The position numbers and the translations under genes were made by a program. This document shows positions 8,331 to 17,686 of a DNA stretch of 64,000 nucleotides, piece by piece. Each line of letters starts with the position of its first letter. The stretch's first letter is position 1. Source of the stretch: Lachnospiraceae bacterium (GTDB lineage Bacteria; Bacillota; Clostridia; Lachnospirales; Lachnospiraceae); contig CAJTFX010000007.1 in NCBI GenBank assembly GCA_910575555.1, positions 124,001 through 188,000 of the forward strand. Direction: 5' to 3'. The notes under the pieces are model-generated. The model was not told the DNA's origin. It ran no database searches and worked only from the letters and a program-made list of their open reading frames with translations.

Positions 8331-9258
8331 GAAATAATGGCGTAGACAAATATCTGTCGCCGGAATCCGGCAGCAAAGCAACAATTGTCTTACCGCTGTT
8401 TTCCGGCCGGCCGGCCAAAATCGCCGCCGCTTTTAACGCCGCCCCGGAGGATATGCCCACCAGAATTCCTTCGCTTACCGCAAAGGCTTTCCCCTCTGCA
8501 AAAGCATCCTCGTTCTCTATGGCAATCACTTCGTCATATATCTCCGGATTCAGAACCTCCGGCACAAAGCCTGCGCCGATTCCCTGGATTTTGTGGGGGC
8601 CTGAGGTTCCTTCTGAAAGCACCGGACTTGCGGCAGGCTCCACTGCCACAATTTTCACATCAGGCTTCTGCTCCTTTAGGTATTCCCCAACACCGGTAAT
8701 GGTTCCTCCTGTCCCAACGCCTGCCACAAAGATATCCACGGCTCCATCGGTCTGCTGCCAGATTTCCGGTCCTGTTGTGGCTTTGTGCACTGCGGGGTTG
8801 GCCGGATTCACAAACTGCCCTAAAATTACAGCGCCTTCGATTTCATTTTTCAGTTCTTCCGCTTTATCAATGGCTCCCTGCATCCCGCGGGCTCCTTCTG
8901 TCAGTACCAGTTTCGCCCCATAAGCTTTCAGCAGATTTCTCCGCTCCATGCTCATGGTATCCGGCAAAGTCAGAATTGCCTGGTAACCCTTTGCCGCAGC
9001 AGCAGATGCAAGGCCGATTCCTGTGTTGCCGCTGGTAGGCTCAATAATGGTTGCTCCTTCTTTCAAAATGCCTTTTTTCTCGGCATCTTCTATCATTGCC
9101 AGGGCAATGCGATCTTTCACAGAACCCGCCGGATTCAGATATTCCAGTTTTGCAAGAATCACCGCATCTGTAATGCATGTCTTCTTCATATATCCGTTCA
9201 GCTTCAGTATGGGGGTTCCCCCGATCAGTTCCAGTGCGCTCTCCTTAATTTGACTCAT
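8317..9258 (-). CDS. cysK: Cysteine synthase A (O-acetylserine sulfhydrylase)
   Basis: This 313-residue PLP enzyme makes L-cysteine from O-acetylserine and sulfide. The pyridoxal lysine lies in [14 protein letters not shown] near residue 45, the substrate loop is [11 protein letters not shown], and the phosphate-binding glycine loop is [10 protein letters not shown]. Its length and motifs match CysK and not the longer cystathionine synthases. The start ATG has GGAGG about 8 nt upstream. It lies 30 nt after the hybrid kinase gene and may be partly read through from it. A tandem duplication of its last codons lies immediately downstream. Confidence 0.96.
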   Translation of the reverse strand: MSQIKESALELIGGTPILKLNGYMKKTCITDAVILAKLEYLNPAGSVKDRIALAMIEDAEKKGILKEGATIIEPTSGNTGIGLASAAAAKGYQAILTLPDTMSMERRNLLKAYGAKLVLTEGARGMQGAIDKAEELKNEIEGAVILGQFVNPANPAVHKATTGPEIWQQTDGAVDIFVAGVGTGGTITGVGEYLKEQKPDVKIVAVEPAASPVLSEGTSGPHKIQGIGAGFVPEVLNPEIYDEVIAIENEDAFAEGKAFAVSEGILVGISSGAALKAAAILAGRPENSGKTIVALLPDSGDRYLSTPLFQDNE

Positions 9259-9288
9259 TACTCTGGCCTCCGTTATTCTTTCATTTCA

Positions 9289-11835
9289 TTATTCCTGATT
9301 CAAATATTTCTGCAGTGTCCGCATACACTCTTTCAAATCAATGGGCTTTGCAATATGTGCATCCATCCCAACTTCCAGACAATGCTGTGCATCATCAGAA
9401 AATGCATCAGCGGTCATGGCAATAATCGGCAGTCCGTTATCGCTCCGTTCCAGACTGCGGATTGCGATGGTGGCATCATATCCATTCATTACCGGCATAC
9501 GGATATCCATCAGAATTGCGTCATAAAAACCAATTTCAGAGGCTTCAAACATCTCCAGACACTCTTTTCCGTTGATGGCCCGTTCCAGAATCAATCCCAC
9601 CGAGCTTAAAATCTCACTGATAAATTCCCAGTTCACGTCAATGTCCTCTGCCAGAAGAATATGCTTTCCTTCAAAATCTATTTCGATTTCTTCACTCTCA
9701 CTGGCAAAATCCTCGCCTTCCATATATTTTTTCAGATACAGGTACAGCGTAGATTTAAACAAGGGCTTGGCAATAAATCCTTCAATTTCAGAAGCATCCA
9801 CTTCTTCCTCTAATTCACTCCAGTCATAAGCGGAAATCAGAAAAGCAGGAATCTTATTGCCCACTGTCACATTCCGCATTTCACGAATCACTTCAATTCC
9901 GTTCATATGAGGCATTTTCCAGTCTACCAGCACAAAGTCGTAGTCGTTGTTCTGCAAATGCCTGTCTTCTATCATGCGTACTGCCTGCCTGCCGTCCAAA
10001 GACCACTCCGTATGTACACCCAACTCCTGCAGATTAGAAACTGCGCTTGTACACAGCTGTTCATTGTCATCCACCACCAGTACATCCCAATGAGGCAGCA
10101 TCATATCTCTTTCATCAATCTCACATTTCTTCAAATCCAGTGTAATATGGAATTTACTTCCTTTGCCCTGTTCACTGGTTAATTTGATAGTGCCTTGCAT
10201 CAAGTCCACAATCGCTTTGGTAATAGACATACCCAGTCCGGTTCCCATAATTTTGGCCACCTGATCGGAATCCTCCCGTTCAAAGCTGTCAAAAATTTTC
10301 CTCTGGAATTCCTCAGACATTCCAATTCCCGTATCCTCCACCACGAAATGGGTGCGGATATAATCTTCGCCTTTGGGCGATTCTTCCTGATACAGATGTA
10401 CGTCAATCCGCCCTTCCTCCGGCGTAAACTTCGTTGCATTCGATAAAAGGTTCAGAAGCACCTGATTCAGACGCACCGAATCACAGAATACCTCTTCCGA
10501 CCGGATAGACTGAATAAAAATATCAAAATACTGATGTTTTGATTTTACCTGGGGCTGCATGATATTCACAATATCGTCCATGGCTTCCCGCAGCGACATC
10601 TGATTCATATTCAAGGTCATTTTGCCGCTTTCAATCTTGGACATATCAAGTACGTCATTAATTAATCCCAACAAATGTTTACTGGACAGCTTGACTTTAC
10701 TCAGGCAGTCCACCACACGCTCCGGATCTTTGATATTCTTCAGCGCAATCTCCGTCATTCCGATAATGGCATTCATCGGCGTCCGGATATCATGGCTCAT
10801 ACTGGAAAGAAATTCACTTTTGGCCTTATCCGAACGGATTGCCTTCTGTTTTGCAGAATTCAGTTCTTCCATCTGGCGGATTGAAAACCGGAAATACAGC
10901 AGAAATACAATTGACATAGCCACTAAAATCATAAAGGAAGATCCAATCATAATTCCGATCCGCTGAAGATCCAAAGCGCTGATAGGCGCATCCATAGCTT
11001 CATTATTCATAACGGTAATAAGATACCAGTCATGGGTCTCCTCTATCGGTGTACAATACGTATACCGCTTCTCTCCATTAATGGTAACCAGTTTCGAATA
11101 ATCTTCCCCGTTTTTCATTGCTTCCCGCAATTCGGATACATACTCCTCCGCACTGCCTTTGTGATCCTTTGCTTCTGACATAATCCGTTCGAAATAGCTT
11201 TCCCGAAATGCATCTCCGCTGCGAATCACAAAATTACCGTCGCTGTCAATGATATGAGTGTACACCAGAGTGTCATTAGAGTCCAGAAACAAAACTTCCT
11301 TCAGATAATCCATAGGAACCCCTGCAATCAGCGCCATGCTCTTGCCCCCGTTTTTCATGGGGTATTCCGCTCCTCTTCCCAGAATCAGCATCCGCTCCTC
11401 TTTGTCATTCACCCCCATGGTTACAATATTTCCGTCTTTTTTCAAAGACTGAATTATGGATTCCTGAGAAATCGTTATCTGACCGCCGTAAAGAGTTTCC
11501 AGTTCGCCGTCCTCCGCATACAATCCTAAAAATGAGAATTCCCTGACCTCTCCGCCGCTTGTAAGCTCGCTTATAAACGCTTCATTGTACTCGTCAAAAT
11601 TCGGCGGGGTCTGACGAATCAATCCCTGTACCTGCTCCAAACGCAGTCCTATGATTGAGGTAAACTTCTGTCCCAACTGAGTGTTCATTTCAGACATGTA
11701 GATTTCACTGATTTCATCAATGGTATCTTCTGTCCGCTTGCCCATAACCAGCACCAGTCCGATAAATACCACAACGCAAACGCCGATTACGCTGACAAAG
11801 CTGTTCCTCAAAAACTTTCTAACATTCTTTTCCAT
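9289..11835 (-). CDS. Membrane hybrid sensor histidine kinase with two receiver domains
   Basis: This protein of about 848 residues has a transmembrane helix near the N-terminus, an extracellular sensor of about 260 residues (dCache-like pattern, with YTHIIDSDGNFVIRSGD), and a second helix near residue 315. A HisKA domain follows with the phospho-acceptor His in FLSSMSHDIRTPMN (about residue 348), then HATPase_c (DTGIGM, GTGLGMSI) and two receiver domains with phospho-Asp in FVLVDWKMP (about 636) and AILMDIRMP (about 776). The ATG at 11835 has GGAGG 5 nt upstream and is preferred to 11847. It lies directly after the HPt gene, so together they form a multistep phosphorelay; no DNA-binding output protein is nearby. 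Confidence 0.93.
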   Translation of the reverse strand: MEKNVRKFLRNSFVSVIGVCVVVFIGLVLVMGKRTEDTIDEISEIYMSEMNTQLGQKFTSIIGLRLEQVQGLIRQTPPNFDEYNEAFISELTSGGEVREFSFLGLYAEDGELETLYGGQITISQESIIQSLKKDGNIVTMGVNDKEERMLILGRGAEYPMKNGGKSMALIAGVPMDYLKEVLFLDSNDTLVYTHIIDSDGNFVIRSGDAFRESYFERIMSEAKDHKGSAEEYVSELREAMKNGEDYSKLVTINGEKRYTYCTPIEETHDWYLITVMNNEAMDAPISALDLQRIGIMIGSSFMILVAMSIVFLLYFRFSIRQMEELNSAKQKAIRSDKAKSEFLSSMSHDIRTPMNAIIGMTEIALKNIKDPERVVDCLSKVKLSSKHLLGLINDVLDMSKIESGKMTLNMNQMSLREAMDDIVNIMQPQVKSKHQYFDIFIQSIRSEEVFCDSVRLNQVLLNLLSNATKFTPEEGRIDVHLYQEESPKGEDYIRTHFVVEDTGIGMSEEFQRKIFDSFEREDSDQVAKIMGTGLGMSITKAIVDLMQGTIKLTSEQGKGSKFHITLDLKKCEIDERDMMLPHWDVLVVDDNEQLCTSAVSNLQELGVHTEWSLDGRQAVRMIEDRHLQNNDYDFVLVDWKMPHMNGIEVIREMRNVTVGNKIPAFLISAYDWSELEEEVDASEIEGFIAKPLFKSTLYLYLKKYMEGEDFASESEEIEIDFEGKHILLAEDIDVNWEFISEILSSVGLILERAINGKECLEMFEASEIGFYDAILMDIRMPVMNGYDATIAIRSLERSDNGLPIIAMTADAFSDDAQHCLEVGMDAHIAKPIDLKECMRTLQKYLNQE

Positions 11836-11848
11836 CTGACCCTCCATA

Positions 11849-12196
11849 TTATGAATTATCTATGGCGCTTATGATCTTCTCCTGGACAGGCAGTATTTTC
11901 ACAAGAACCCCCCTCGCTTCTTCCGGTTGTCCTTTGCGCAGCAGATCCACCATCTCACTGTACGCTTCATACACCGGAGTTACAGATAAATTTCCGGAAG
12001 CTCCTTTGATTGCATGGGCCTTCTCAATGATATTTTCATAGTCTTTTCCGTCATAATCAGGCTCAACGGCATACTCTTTCATCATTTTTGCAAAAGTTTT
12101 CAACATTTTTTTATAAATGGCAGCACTGCCTCCCAACCGCTTTACTCCTTCATCTACGCTCACGCCTAATTTTCTCAGTTCATCAAGTAGATTCAT
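11849..12196 (-). CDS. HPt (histidine phosphotransfer) protein
   Basis: This 115-residue all-helical protein contains the HPt signature AHAIKGASGNLSV, in which the His is the phosphorylated residue (about residue 56). It would carry phosphoryl groups from the receiver domains of the kinase encoded immediately downstream, whose start it almost abuts. A consensus promoter lies 40-70 nt upstream. The final target of the relay is not in this window. Confidence 0.92.
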   Translation of the reverse strand: MNLLDELRKLGVSVDEGVKRLGGSAAIYKKMLKTFAKMMKEYAVEPDYDGKDYENIIEKAHAIKGASGNLSVTPVYEAYSEMVDLLRKGQPEEARGVLVKILPVQEKIISAIDNS

Positions 12197-12234
12197 AAAA
12201 ATATCTCCTTTTTCTCTGTAATTTCAATATTTTT

Positions 12235-12263
12235 ATTGTAGCATATTTCAATTCATATCGCAA
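12235..12263 (-). promoter_or_regulatory. Sigma-A-type promoter of the HPt/hybrid-kinase operon
   Basis: On the minus strand TTGCGA (12263-12258) and TACAAT (12240-12235) are separated by exactly 17 nt, about 40 nt upstream of the HPt start codon. Confidence 0.6.
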
Positions 12264-12314
12264 CAAGTTTGTGAAACCGTTTAATTTAGAGGCATTTTTG
12301 CAAAAAAAGTAAAT

Positions 12315-12355
12315 AGGGCAGCGGGAAATTAACCGGATTCCCCACAGCCCTGTTT
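12315..12355. terminator. Hairpin terminator between the BlaR1-like gene and the HPt operon
   Basis: AGGGC with GCCCT closes a stem that also contains GCGGGAA against TTCCCC-like bases; TGTTTTG follows on the plus strand, and a T-rich stretch follows further on for the minus strand. It lies downstream of the minus-strand M56 gene. The rest of 12264-12471 shows no coding potential. Confidence 0.5.
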
Positions 12356-12471
12356 TGTTGATTTCTGCTGTGATATGATTTTTTCCGAAACGCAGACTGC
12401 CAGCACAACTGAAACAGCCGCTTTTCCTTTGGGGTCCATCTCATGATACATGGTAAAAACCGGCACGTGAC

Positions 12472-14046
12472 TCATTGTTTTTCTTCCATACGGTTCACTG
12501 CAAATCCAGTCATGTTCCAGGACTTATCCCGCTCCACCACTATCTCTACAGCGCCTTCTTCGTCTGTAAACCTGCGGAACTGATTCGGCCCCATTTCATC
12601 TTTAAAATATCCTACAATTTCTCCCTCATACAAAAAATGCGCGTTTTCCTCGTCATAAACCAGTCCGTAATTCTCATACTCGGGAAACTCAGGGCTTCGG
12701 GAAATATTTTTGAGAAAGAGAACAAAGGGTTCTTTTTCCCGGGGCTCCCCTTCCCATACCGTCTCAGAATCTATTCCTTCCGACAGATCCGTCGGATTTT
12801 TCTTGGGCAGAGGAAGCAAAACCATTCCGTCAGAATGACTGAACTGCTCCAAATCCGGCACCTTATCCGCTGCCGCCGGTTCTGTCTGCGCCAAAATCCT
12901 GCTGCCTTCTTTGATTTCTTCTGTTTCTGTCAAAATCCTGTTATCTTTTTCTTCCTCTGCTGCCCCAACGTTTTCTCCGGCCGTTTTCTGCAGCAGAGAG
13001 GCTGCAAACAAGACGGCCACAAACATCACCAGAATTCCCGCTCCTGCAAAGGAGCCAACTGTAAACCTTTTCTTTTTCATAATCGCAGCAATCCTTTCTT
13101 CCATTGCATCTTTGCTGAATCCGCTTCCCCAGGAAATCCTGCTGTCATTGTGCCCCGCCAGACTGATTAAAGACATGGCATAGGCCCTTCTGGCATCCTG
13201 CCCGAACTGCTCAACGACTTTTTCATCACAGGCCAGTTCCAAATCCCTGTTTGCCAAAATCTGCATCAGCCACACCAATGGATTAAACCAGTGAATGCAT
13301 ACGGCAGCCACAAGCATAAATTTCCATACTGCGTCAAACCTGCGGATGTGGATCAGTTCATGGGTCAAAACAAACTTCATCTGCCGGGCGTCTTCCCACT
13401 GAATTCCTTTGGGCAGCAGAATTACCGGCCGCAGCACGCCATAAGTCATCGGCGTTGCAATCAAATCCAGGCTGCGTACCTGCAGCTTACGCTTCATCGT
13501 AACTGACTGCAGCCATTCACGGACCGCCGGATCTTCCGCCGGCAGTGAGACGCGAAACAGTCTGCGGTATTTCAGATATGCAGTCAGGTAAAATCCTGCG
13601 CAGATCAGTCCCCCGCTCAGCCATAGAAGCTTTGGCAGGGAAAGCCCCGCGGCTCCTCTGAAACACAGCAATTCTCCGCTTACTGTCCCATTTTCTGTTT
13701 CCCCTGCGGCGCTCTCTGTCCCTTCACGGAAGCTGTTTCCCATTCCATTCTCTGCTTCTTGGCCAGAAAAGCCCCCGTCTCTTTCACCGGAATCGCTCAC
13801 ACTCCTGTCCTTTGAAGTTAAACTTCCTGCAGCCTTCTCAAATCCGTCTGCAATTCCAGAACTCTCCCACAGCGTATAAACACTAAAAGGCGCTTCCACA
13901 TACCAGGGAACCAGAAGCCGCAAAAGAGCCACCATCCACAGTATCAAAAAAGTACTGCCAGGCAGTCTGTTCTGAAACAATCGGCGGGCTGCCAGAATCA
14001 CCAGAATTAAAATTCCGCCGGAAACGCTCATCTCCCACAATGTCAT
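12472..14046 (-). CDS. BlaR1/MecR1-like M56 membrane metallopeptidase (sensor-transducer)
   Basis: This 524-residue protein has several N-terminal membrane helices and a cytoplasmic zinc-protease domain with HELIHIRRFD near residue 231 and the third-ligand region DLELACDEKVVEQFG. These are the M56 hallmarks of BlaR1/MecR1, which cleave or inactivate a BlaI-type repressor. A last helix near residues 345-365 precedes about 150 extracellular residues. These contain no SxxK/SxN/KTG penicillin-binding motifs, so the signal is probably not a beta-lactam bound in the usual way. The long polar loop at about 70-125 is low-complexity. It sits 11 nt after the BlaI-type repressor gene. Confidence 0.88.
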   Translation of the reverse strand: MTLWEMSVSGGILILVILAARRLFQNRLPGSTFLILWMVALLRLLVPWYVEAPFSVYTLWESSGIADGFEKAAGSLTSKDRSVSDSGERDGGFSGQEAENGMGNSFREGTESAAGETENGTVSGELLCFRGAAGLSLPKLLWLSGGLICAGFYLTAYLKYRRLFRVSLPAEDPAVREWLQSVTMKRKLQVRSLDLIATPMTYGVLRPVILLPKGIQWEDARQMKFVLTHELIHIRRFDAVWKFMLVAAVCIHWFNPLVWLMQILANRDLELACDEKVVEQFGQDARRAYAMSLISLAGHNDSRISWGSGFSKDAMEERIAAIMKKKRFTVGSFAGAGILVMFVAVLFAASLLQKTAGENVGAAEEEKDNRILTETEEIKEGSRILAQTEPAAADKVPDLEQFSHSDGMVLLPLPKKNPTDLSEGIDSETVWEGEPREKEPFVLFLKNISRSPEFPEYENYGLVYDEENAHFLYEGEIVGYFKDEMGPNQFRRFTDEEGAVEIVVERDKSWNMTGFAVNRMEEKQ

Positions 14047-14057
14047 CTGCCCTCACC

Positions 14058-14417
14058 TCACTCCAAATCTTCCACCAACTGCTTTAGCCTGCAAATCTCC
14101 TCCCGGGAGAATTTTCTTCTGTTTAACAGCGCGGCAAATAATTTATCTGCCGATCCGTCATATATCTTATTAATCAGCTCCTCGGTTTCCGCTTCCTGCA
14201 CTTCCTCCTTGGGAATCAGGGCACGGCACATAAAATTCGGTTCGAGACGTTCAATGGCCCCTTTTTTCATGCATCTTTTAATTAAAGTATAGGTGGTGTT
14301 CTTATTCCATCCCACTTCGTCTCTCAATACCTCAGAAATATACTTGGCTGTGGCGTCCCCTTCCCGCCAGAGCACGTCCATCACCTTCAATTCTGAATCA
14401 AATAATTTCACTTCCAT
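14058..14417 (-). CDS. BlaI/MecI/CopY-family repressor
   Basis: This 119-residue winged-helix repressor opens with the family start (FDSELKVMDVLWREGDATAKYIS) and the recognition region NKNTTYTLIKRCMKKGAI. The C-terminal dimerisation helices include LFAALLNRRK, the region where BlaI-type proteins are cleaved by their membrane protease. AGGAGG stands 5 nt before the ATG. It is the first gene of a pair with the M56 protein, and two palindromes that fit its family's recognition sequence lie immediately upstream. Confidence 0.93.
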   Translation of the reverse strand: MEVKLFDSELKVMDVLWREGDATAKYISEVLRDEVGWNKNTTYTLIKRCMKKGAIERLEPNFMCRALIPKEEVQEAETEELINKIYDGSADKLFAALLNRRKFSREEICRLKQLVEDLE

Positions 14418-14434
14418 ACGAACCTCCTGAAACT

Positions 14435-14471
14435 ACTACAGTAGTCTATAAATCTATACTACTATAGTAGT
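14435..14471. promoter_or_regulatory. Twin BlaI-type operators
   Basis: Two palindromes built on the BlaI half-site ACTAC/GTAGT are seen: ACTACAGTAGT (14435-14445) and the perfect 14-mer ACTACTATAGTAGT (14458-14471). Their centres are about 24 bp apart. They sit 18-54 bp upstream of the repressor start codon, where binding would block its promoter (autoregulation). Confidence 0.85.
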
Positions 14472-14566
14472 TTCACTTTGTCAATACAAAATGATTTTTA
14501 GTTTGTGTTTCAAAGGGCAATCCGGCAGTTCTGTCCGTATCCAACTATAAAACGTTCGCTGCAGTA

Positions 14567-17500
14567 CTAATGTTTTCTGGAAAAGAAATTCATCAAAATC
14601 TCCTTGATATGATTATACCGTCTGGCATAGGAGTTTTCCACCCGGATCACCTGCAGGTCAAAAACATCGCTGATTTCCTGCTTTTGCCGCTCCCGCTGCC
14701 GCAGAAGCTCCTCTTCCAGCTGCTCCCGTCCCTCCAGTTCAATGGCCAGTACCGGAATTTCCCCGTCCTTTTGCTTTTCATACACTACGAAATCAAACTG
14801 ATGCCCGGGATATTCCGGAAACAATTCCTCTGCATCCACTTTCTGCTGCACGAAAAAACGGTTCTGAGACAGCCAGATATTTTCCAGTGCATGATTTAAA
14901 TTCTTCAGGAACGCTTCTTCTGTTTCCGTGCTGAAGGGCTTTACCCCAAGGGCCCGGGAATTGGCTTTTTTCTGGGTGACCTTCGACATTCCGTTCTGTC
15001 TGGTATACTGCACCAGTTCGTAGAAATCATCTTCTTTGTCCTGCTGATGCAGCCAGTCCAGATGCTTCATATCCGCCAGAATCACCAGCTTGTCCCGGGC
15101 CCTGGAAGTTGCCACATTGATGAGTTCTTTATTATTTTTCAGCCATTGATAGGTGCCCTGCCCGGTCTGTTGGGTGATGGCAGTGGAAAACAGCACCACA
15201 TCTTTTTCATCTCCCTGAAAAGCATGGACGGTTCCGCAGTCCACATTGACAAGACGGGCTTCCCTGGCCGCTTCTTCCAACAGTTTTCTCTGATTTACAA
15301 AAGGCGTAATCACCCCTATGGTTTTGTCCCGGTTTGCGGCGGCATAACGCAGGATCTCCTCCACCTCGGCAGGCGCGGTATTTTTCCCATTGCTCTGGCT
15401 GTCCTTTACATCAATGTACAGCAGAGGCTCTTTTTCATCGCTTTTCGTCTGAATACAGAGTTTTTCATTGTAGTATTTCTTGTTGTTAAACCCAATGATT
15501 TTCTCATGGCAGCGGTAATGGTAGTGAAGAAGGATTTCATCGCTGACTGCGTCGCAGGCCAGAAAGGTTTTGTAAATAGAATTTTTCCGGTAGTCATATT
15601 CCTCGGAAATATTGTATTTTTTCCTTAATTTCTGATTGACCAGTTCTTCTAACTGAATCACCGGATTCAGCTGCTGGGGATCTCCCACCAGCATCAGGCT
15701 GCCGCCCCGAATCACCGGAACCAGAGACACCGCCAGATTGCACTGACTGGCCTCATCCATAATCACCATGTCAAACATGGGCTCCGGCTCTCCCAGTTTA
15801 TGGGCGGAAATGCAGGTGGTGGCCACAATGGGGAAAATTTCCTGCAGCTTGCGGATGTTTTCTTTCTTGCTGAGATACCTGGCAAATTCCTCTAACTGCA
15901 GCTTTTTATTCTGATTGAAAATAATGTTTTTCAGTTCCTCATGTCTGGGTAAATCAATTTTTTTGATATAACTGGCTGACGTGTAATACAGGTACTTTTT
16001 CAATTCCTCCACATTGTCATCCAACAGAGAAAAAGCCTCTTCTTCCGTAATATCTCCTGTCTTTTCAATTCTGCGTTTCACCTGTTCCATCTGCCTTCCC
16101 TGCAAATCCGCCTGAAACGGCAGCATTTGAAAGGATATGCTCTGTTCATTTTCAAATTCCAGTACCCGGTGAATGGTTTCCCTACGTTCCTCTAAGTCTA
16201 ACCGCTCCTCGTATCTGCGCAGCAGGCCGGACAGCCGTTTTGCCCGCTCAATCCTGCCCTCCCGGTTTCTGTCCAGGGTGGATTTATAAACCGCGATTTT
16301 CCTGGTCTGCTCATATACGTTCCTGATATATTCCAGGGCTTCCTGCATTTTCTCATTGCTTCCCAGACGCAGCGCCGGAAAAGGAATCCTGTGATTCTGA
16401 TATTTCATTCCCAACAGTTTTTCCACCACTCCGTTAATGGGATGATTATTATAAGATGCAAACAGTACGGTTTTCTCATTGAAAAAAGCCGTTACTATGG
16501 TATTGATGATGGTGCTTGTCTTTCCGGTTCCCGGCGGCCCCTGAATGTAAGCCACCGGATATTTCATGGCATTGTTAATGGCCAGAAGCTGATCCAGATT
16601 CACCTTCTGATCCGCTAACACAATGGGGTATGCCTTTCTGCGCACCGGCCGGCTGACCATTTCCCCGAAAAAAGCCCGGATGGGAGCGGTCACTTCCTCC
16701 TTCTGATACATCTCAATGACTGCCTCATATTCCTTGTGCAGATCTAAAAGAATATCCATGCCCAGCCCGATCATATACGGCATATCATCCACGGCCTGGC
16801 TGCCATGGCGGGTGATGCAGTCCTTAATCTGCTCCTGATTCTGTGTAAACTCCTTCAAAAGTTCATATTCCTCGGCGTCCAGATATTTCCGTATATTTTC
16901 CTTTCTGCCGTCCAATGTGTATTCGGTGCAGATGGAAATATCCTCCTCCGGATGCAGAACCCTGCGTTTTACATCCAACTGCAGGTTCCGGTAAGCCAAA
17001 ACATATAATCCCCTGGGGGTATGGATACTGAGCACATTCATGGCAAGCTGCTTCAGCCTCAGCTTTCCGTCCTTTTTCTCCCTGGTTCCGTATTGAAAAT
17101 ATTTCACAATCATGCGAAACTGTTCTTCGTTCAGAGGGTAATCCGCCCCGTGAAAACTCTCCCGATCCAAATGGCGTATCAGTTCAAAGTCCGAGTGATA
17201 GGGCACCGTATCCAGACGGTTGCACATTTCCAGATAGTTCAGTATCTTCAGGTTGACGGGGTGTTCAAACAGTTCTTTATATTTATGGGGATTCAGATAA
17301 ATATCCCTGACCAGTTCCTGATTGACAGGACAGTAAGAGCCTTCCACAATACTGGAAGAAAGAATGGAATCTATATAAATCACGTCGAAAGTCTCCGTGG
17401 TGTATCTGCCCAAGTGCAGTCCCTCCACTTTCAGCGTACGTTTTGCCGGATTCAGATTGTAAATACCGATCCAGTATTTTGAAATCTGATGCTCCTTGTT

Positions 17501-17569
17501 GCGGTATTCAATACTGAGCCATTTGCCCTCGTGAATGGCTCTGAAAATATCCCGGTAAATGGTGTTCAT
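14567..17569 (-). CDS. SF1 (Upf1-like) helicase with N-terminal WYL-like and C-terminal nuclease-like domains
   Basis: In this 1000-residue protein the first 80 residues resemble a WYL ligand-sensing fold (AIHEGKWLSIEYRNKEHQ, then GLHLGRYTTETFDVIYID), with similar strands again near residue 190. The helicase core has Walker A GPPGTGKTSTI (about 347), Walker B VIMDEASQCNLA (about 604), GDPQQLNPV (about 630), and late motifs HAFQGDEKDVVLF (about 785) and NVATSRARDKL. The last 110 residues match the DUF2726/Vsr-like nuclease pattern, with Asp in HQFDFVVYEK and Glu in VLAIELEGRE. It stands alone behind a strong promoter. This is a plausible defence or nucleic-acid surveillance enzyme; the function is inferred. 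Confidence 0.85.
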   Translation of the reverse strand: MNTIYRDIFRAIHEGKWLSIEYRNKEHQISKYWIGIYNLNPAKRTLKVEGLHLGRYTTETFDVIYIDSILSSSIVEGSYCPVNQELVRDIYLNPHKYKELFEHPVNLKILNYLEMCNRLDTVPYHSDFELIRHLDRESFHGADYPLNEEQFRMIVKYFQYGTREKKDGKLRLKQLAMNVLSIHTPRGLYVLAYRNLQLDVKRRVLHPEEDISICTEYTLDGRKENIRKYLDAEEYELLKEFTQNQEQIKDCITRHGSQAVDDMPYMIGLGMDILLDLHKEYEAVIEMYQKEEVTAPIRAFFGEMVSRPVRRKAYPIVLADQKVNLDQLLAINNAMKYPVAYIQGPPGTGKTSTIINTIVTAFFNEKTVLFASYNNHPINGVVEKLLGMKYQNHRIPFPALRLGSNEKMQEALEYIRNVYEQTRKIAVYKSTLDRNREGRIERAKRLSGLLRRYEERLDLEERRETIHRVLEFENEQSISFQMLPFQADLQGRQMEQVKRRIEKTGDITEEEAFSLLDDNVEELKKYLYYTSASYIKKIDLPRHEELKNIIFNQNKKLQLEEFARYLSKKENIRKLQEIFPIVATTCISAHKLGEPEPMFDMVIMDEASQCNLAVSLVPVIRGGSLMLVGDPQQLNPVIQLEELVNQKLRKKYNISEEYDYRKNSIYKTFLACDAVSDEILLHYHYRCHEKIIGFNNKKYYNEKLCIQTKSDEKEPLLYIDVKDSQSNGKNTAPAEVEEILRYAAANRDKTIGVITPFVNQRKLLEEAAREARLVNVDCGTVHAFQGDEKDVVLFSTAITQQTGQGTYQWLKNNKELINVATSRARDKLVILADMKHLDWLHQQDKEDDFYELVQYTRQNGMSKVTQKKANSRALGVKPFSTETEEAFLKNLNHALENIWLSQNRFFVQQKVDAEELFPEYPGHQFDFVVYEKQKDGEIPVLAIELEGREQLEEELLRQRERQKQEISDVFDLQVIRVENSYARRYNHIKEILMNFFSRKH

Positions 17570-17607
17570 TTTTGCGCTCCCTGTTTTCTGGCTTTTTCGA
17601 TATTTTT

Positions 17608-17636
17608 ATTATATCGCCAAATAGAGGGGATGACAA
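17608..17636 (-). promoter_or_regulatory. Consensus promoter of the helicase gene
   Basis: On the minus strand TTGTCA (17636-17631) and a perfect TATAAT (17613-17608) are separated by 17 nt. CGATAT/ATATCG forms a small inverted repeat over the -10. It lies about 40-65 nt upstream of the helicase start codon. Confidence 0.75.
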
Positions 17637-17686
17637 CAGAAAAACAGGGAGCAGTTTATTTCAGAATGGATTAAAATAGCGGCAGT

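Noticed and set aside
12475-13170. 231-codon plus-strand frame opposite the BlaR1-like gene
   Set aside because: Shadow frame rich in Phe, Cys and Arg without a ribosome site; the minus strand carries the M56 motifs.
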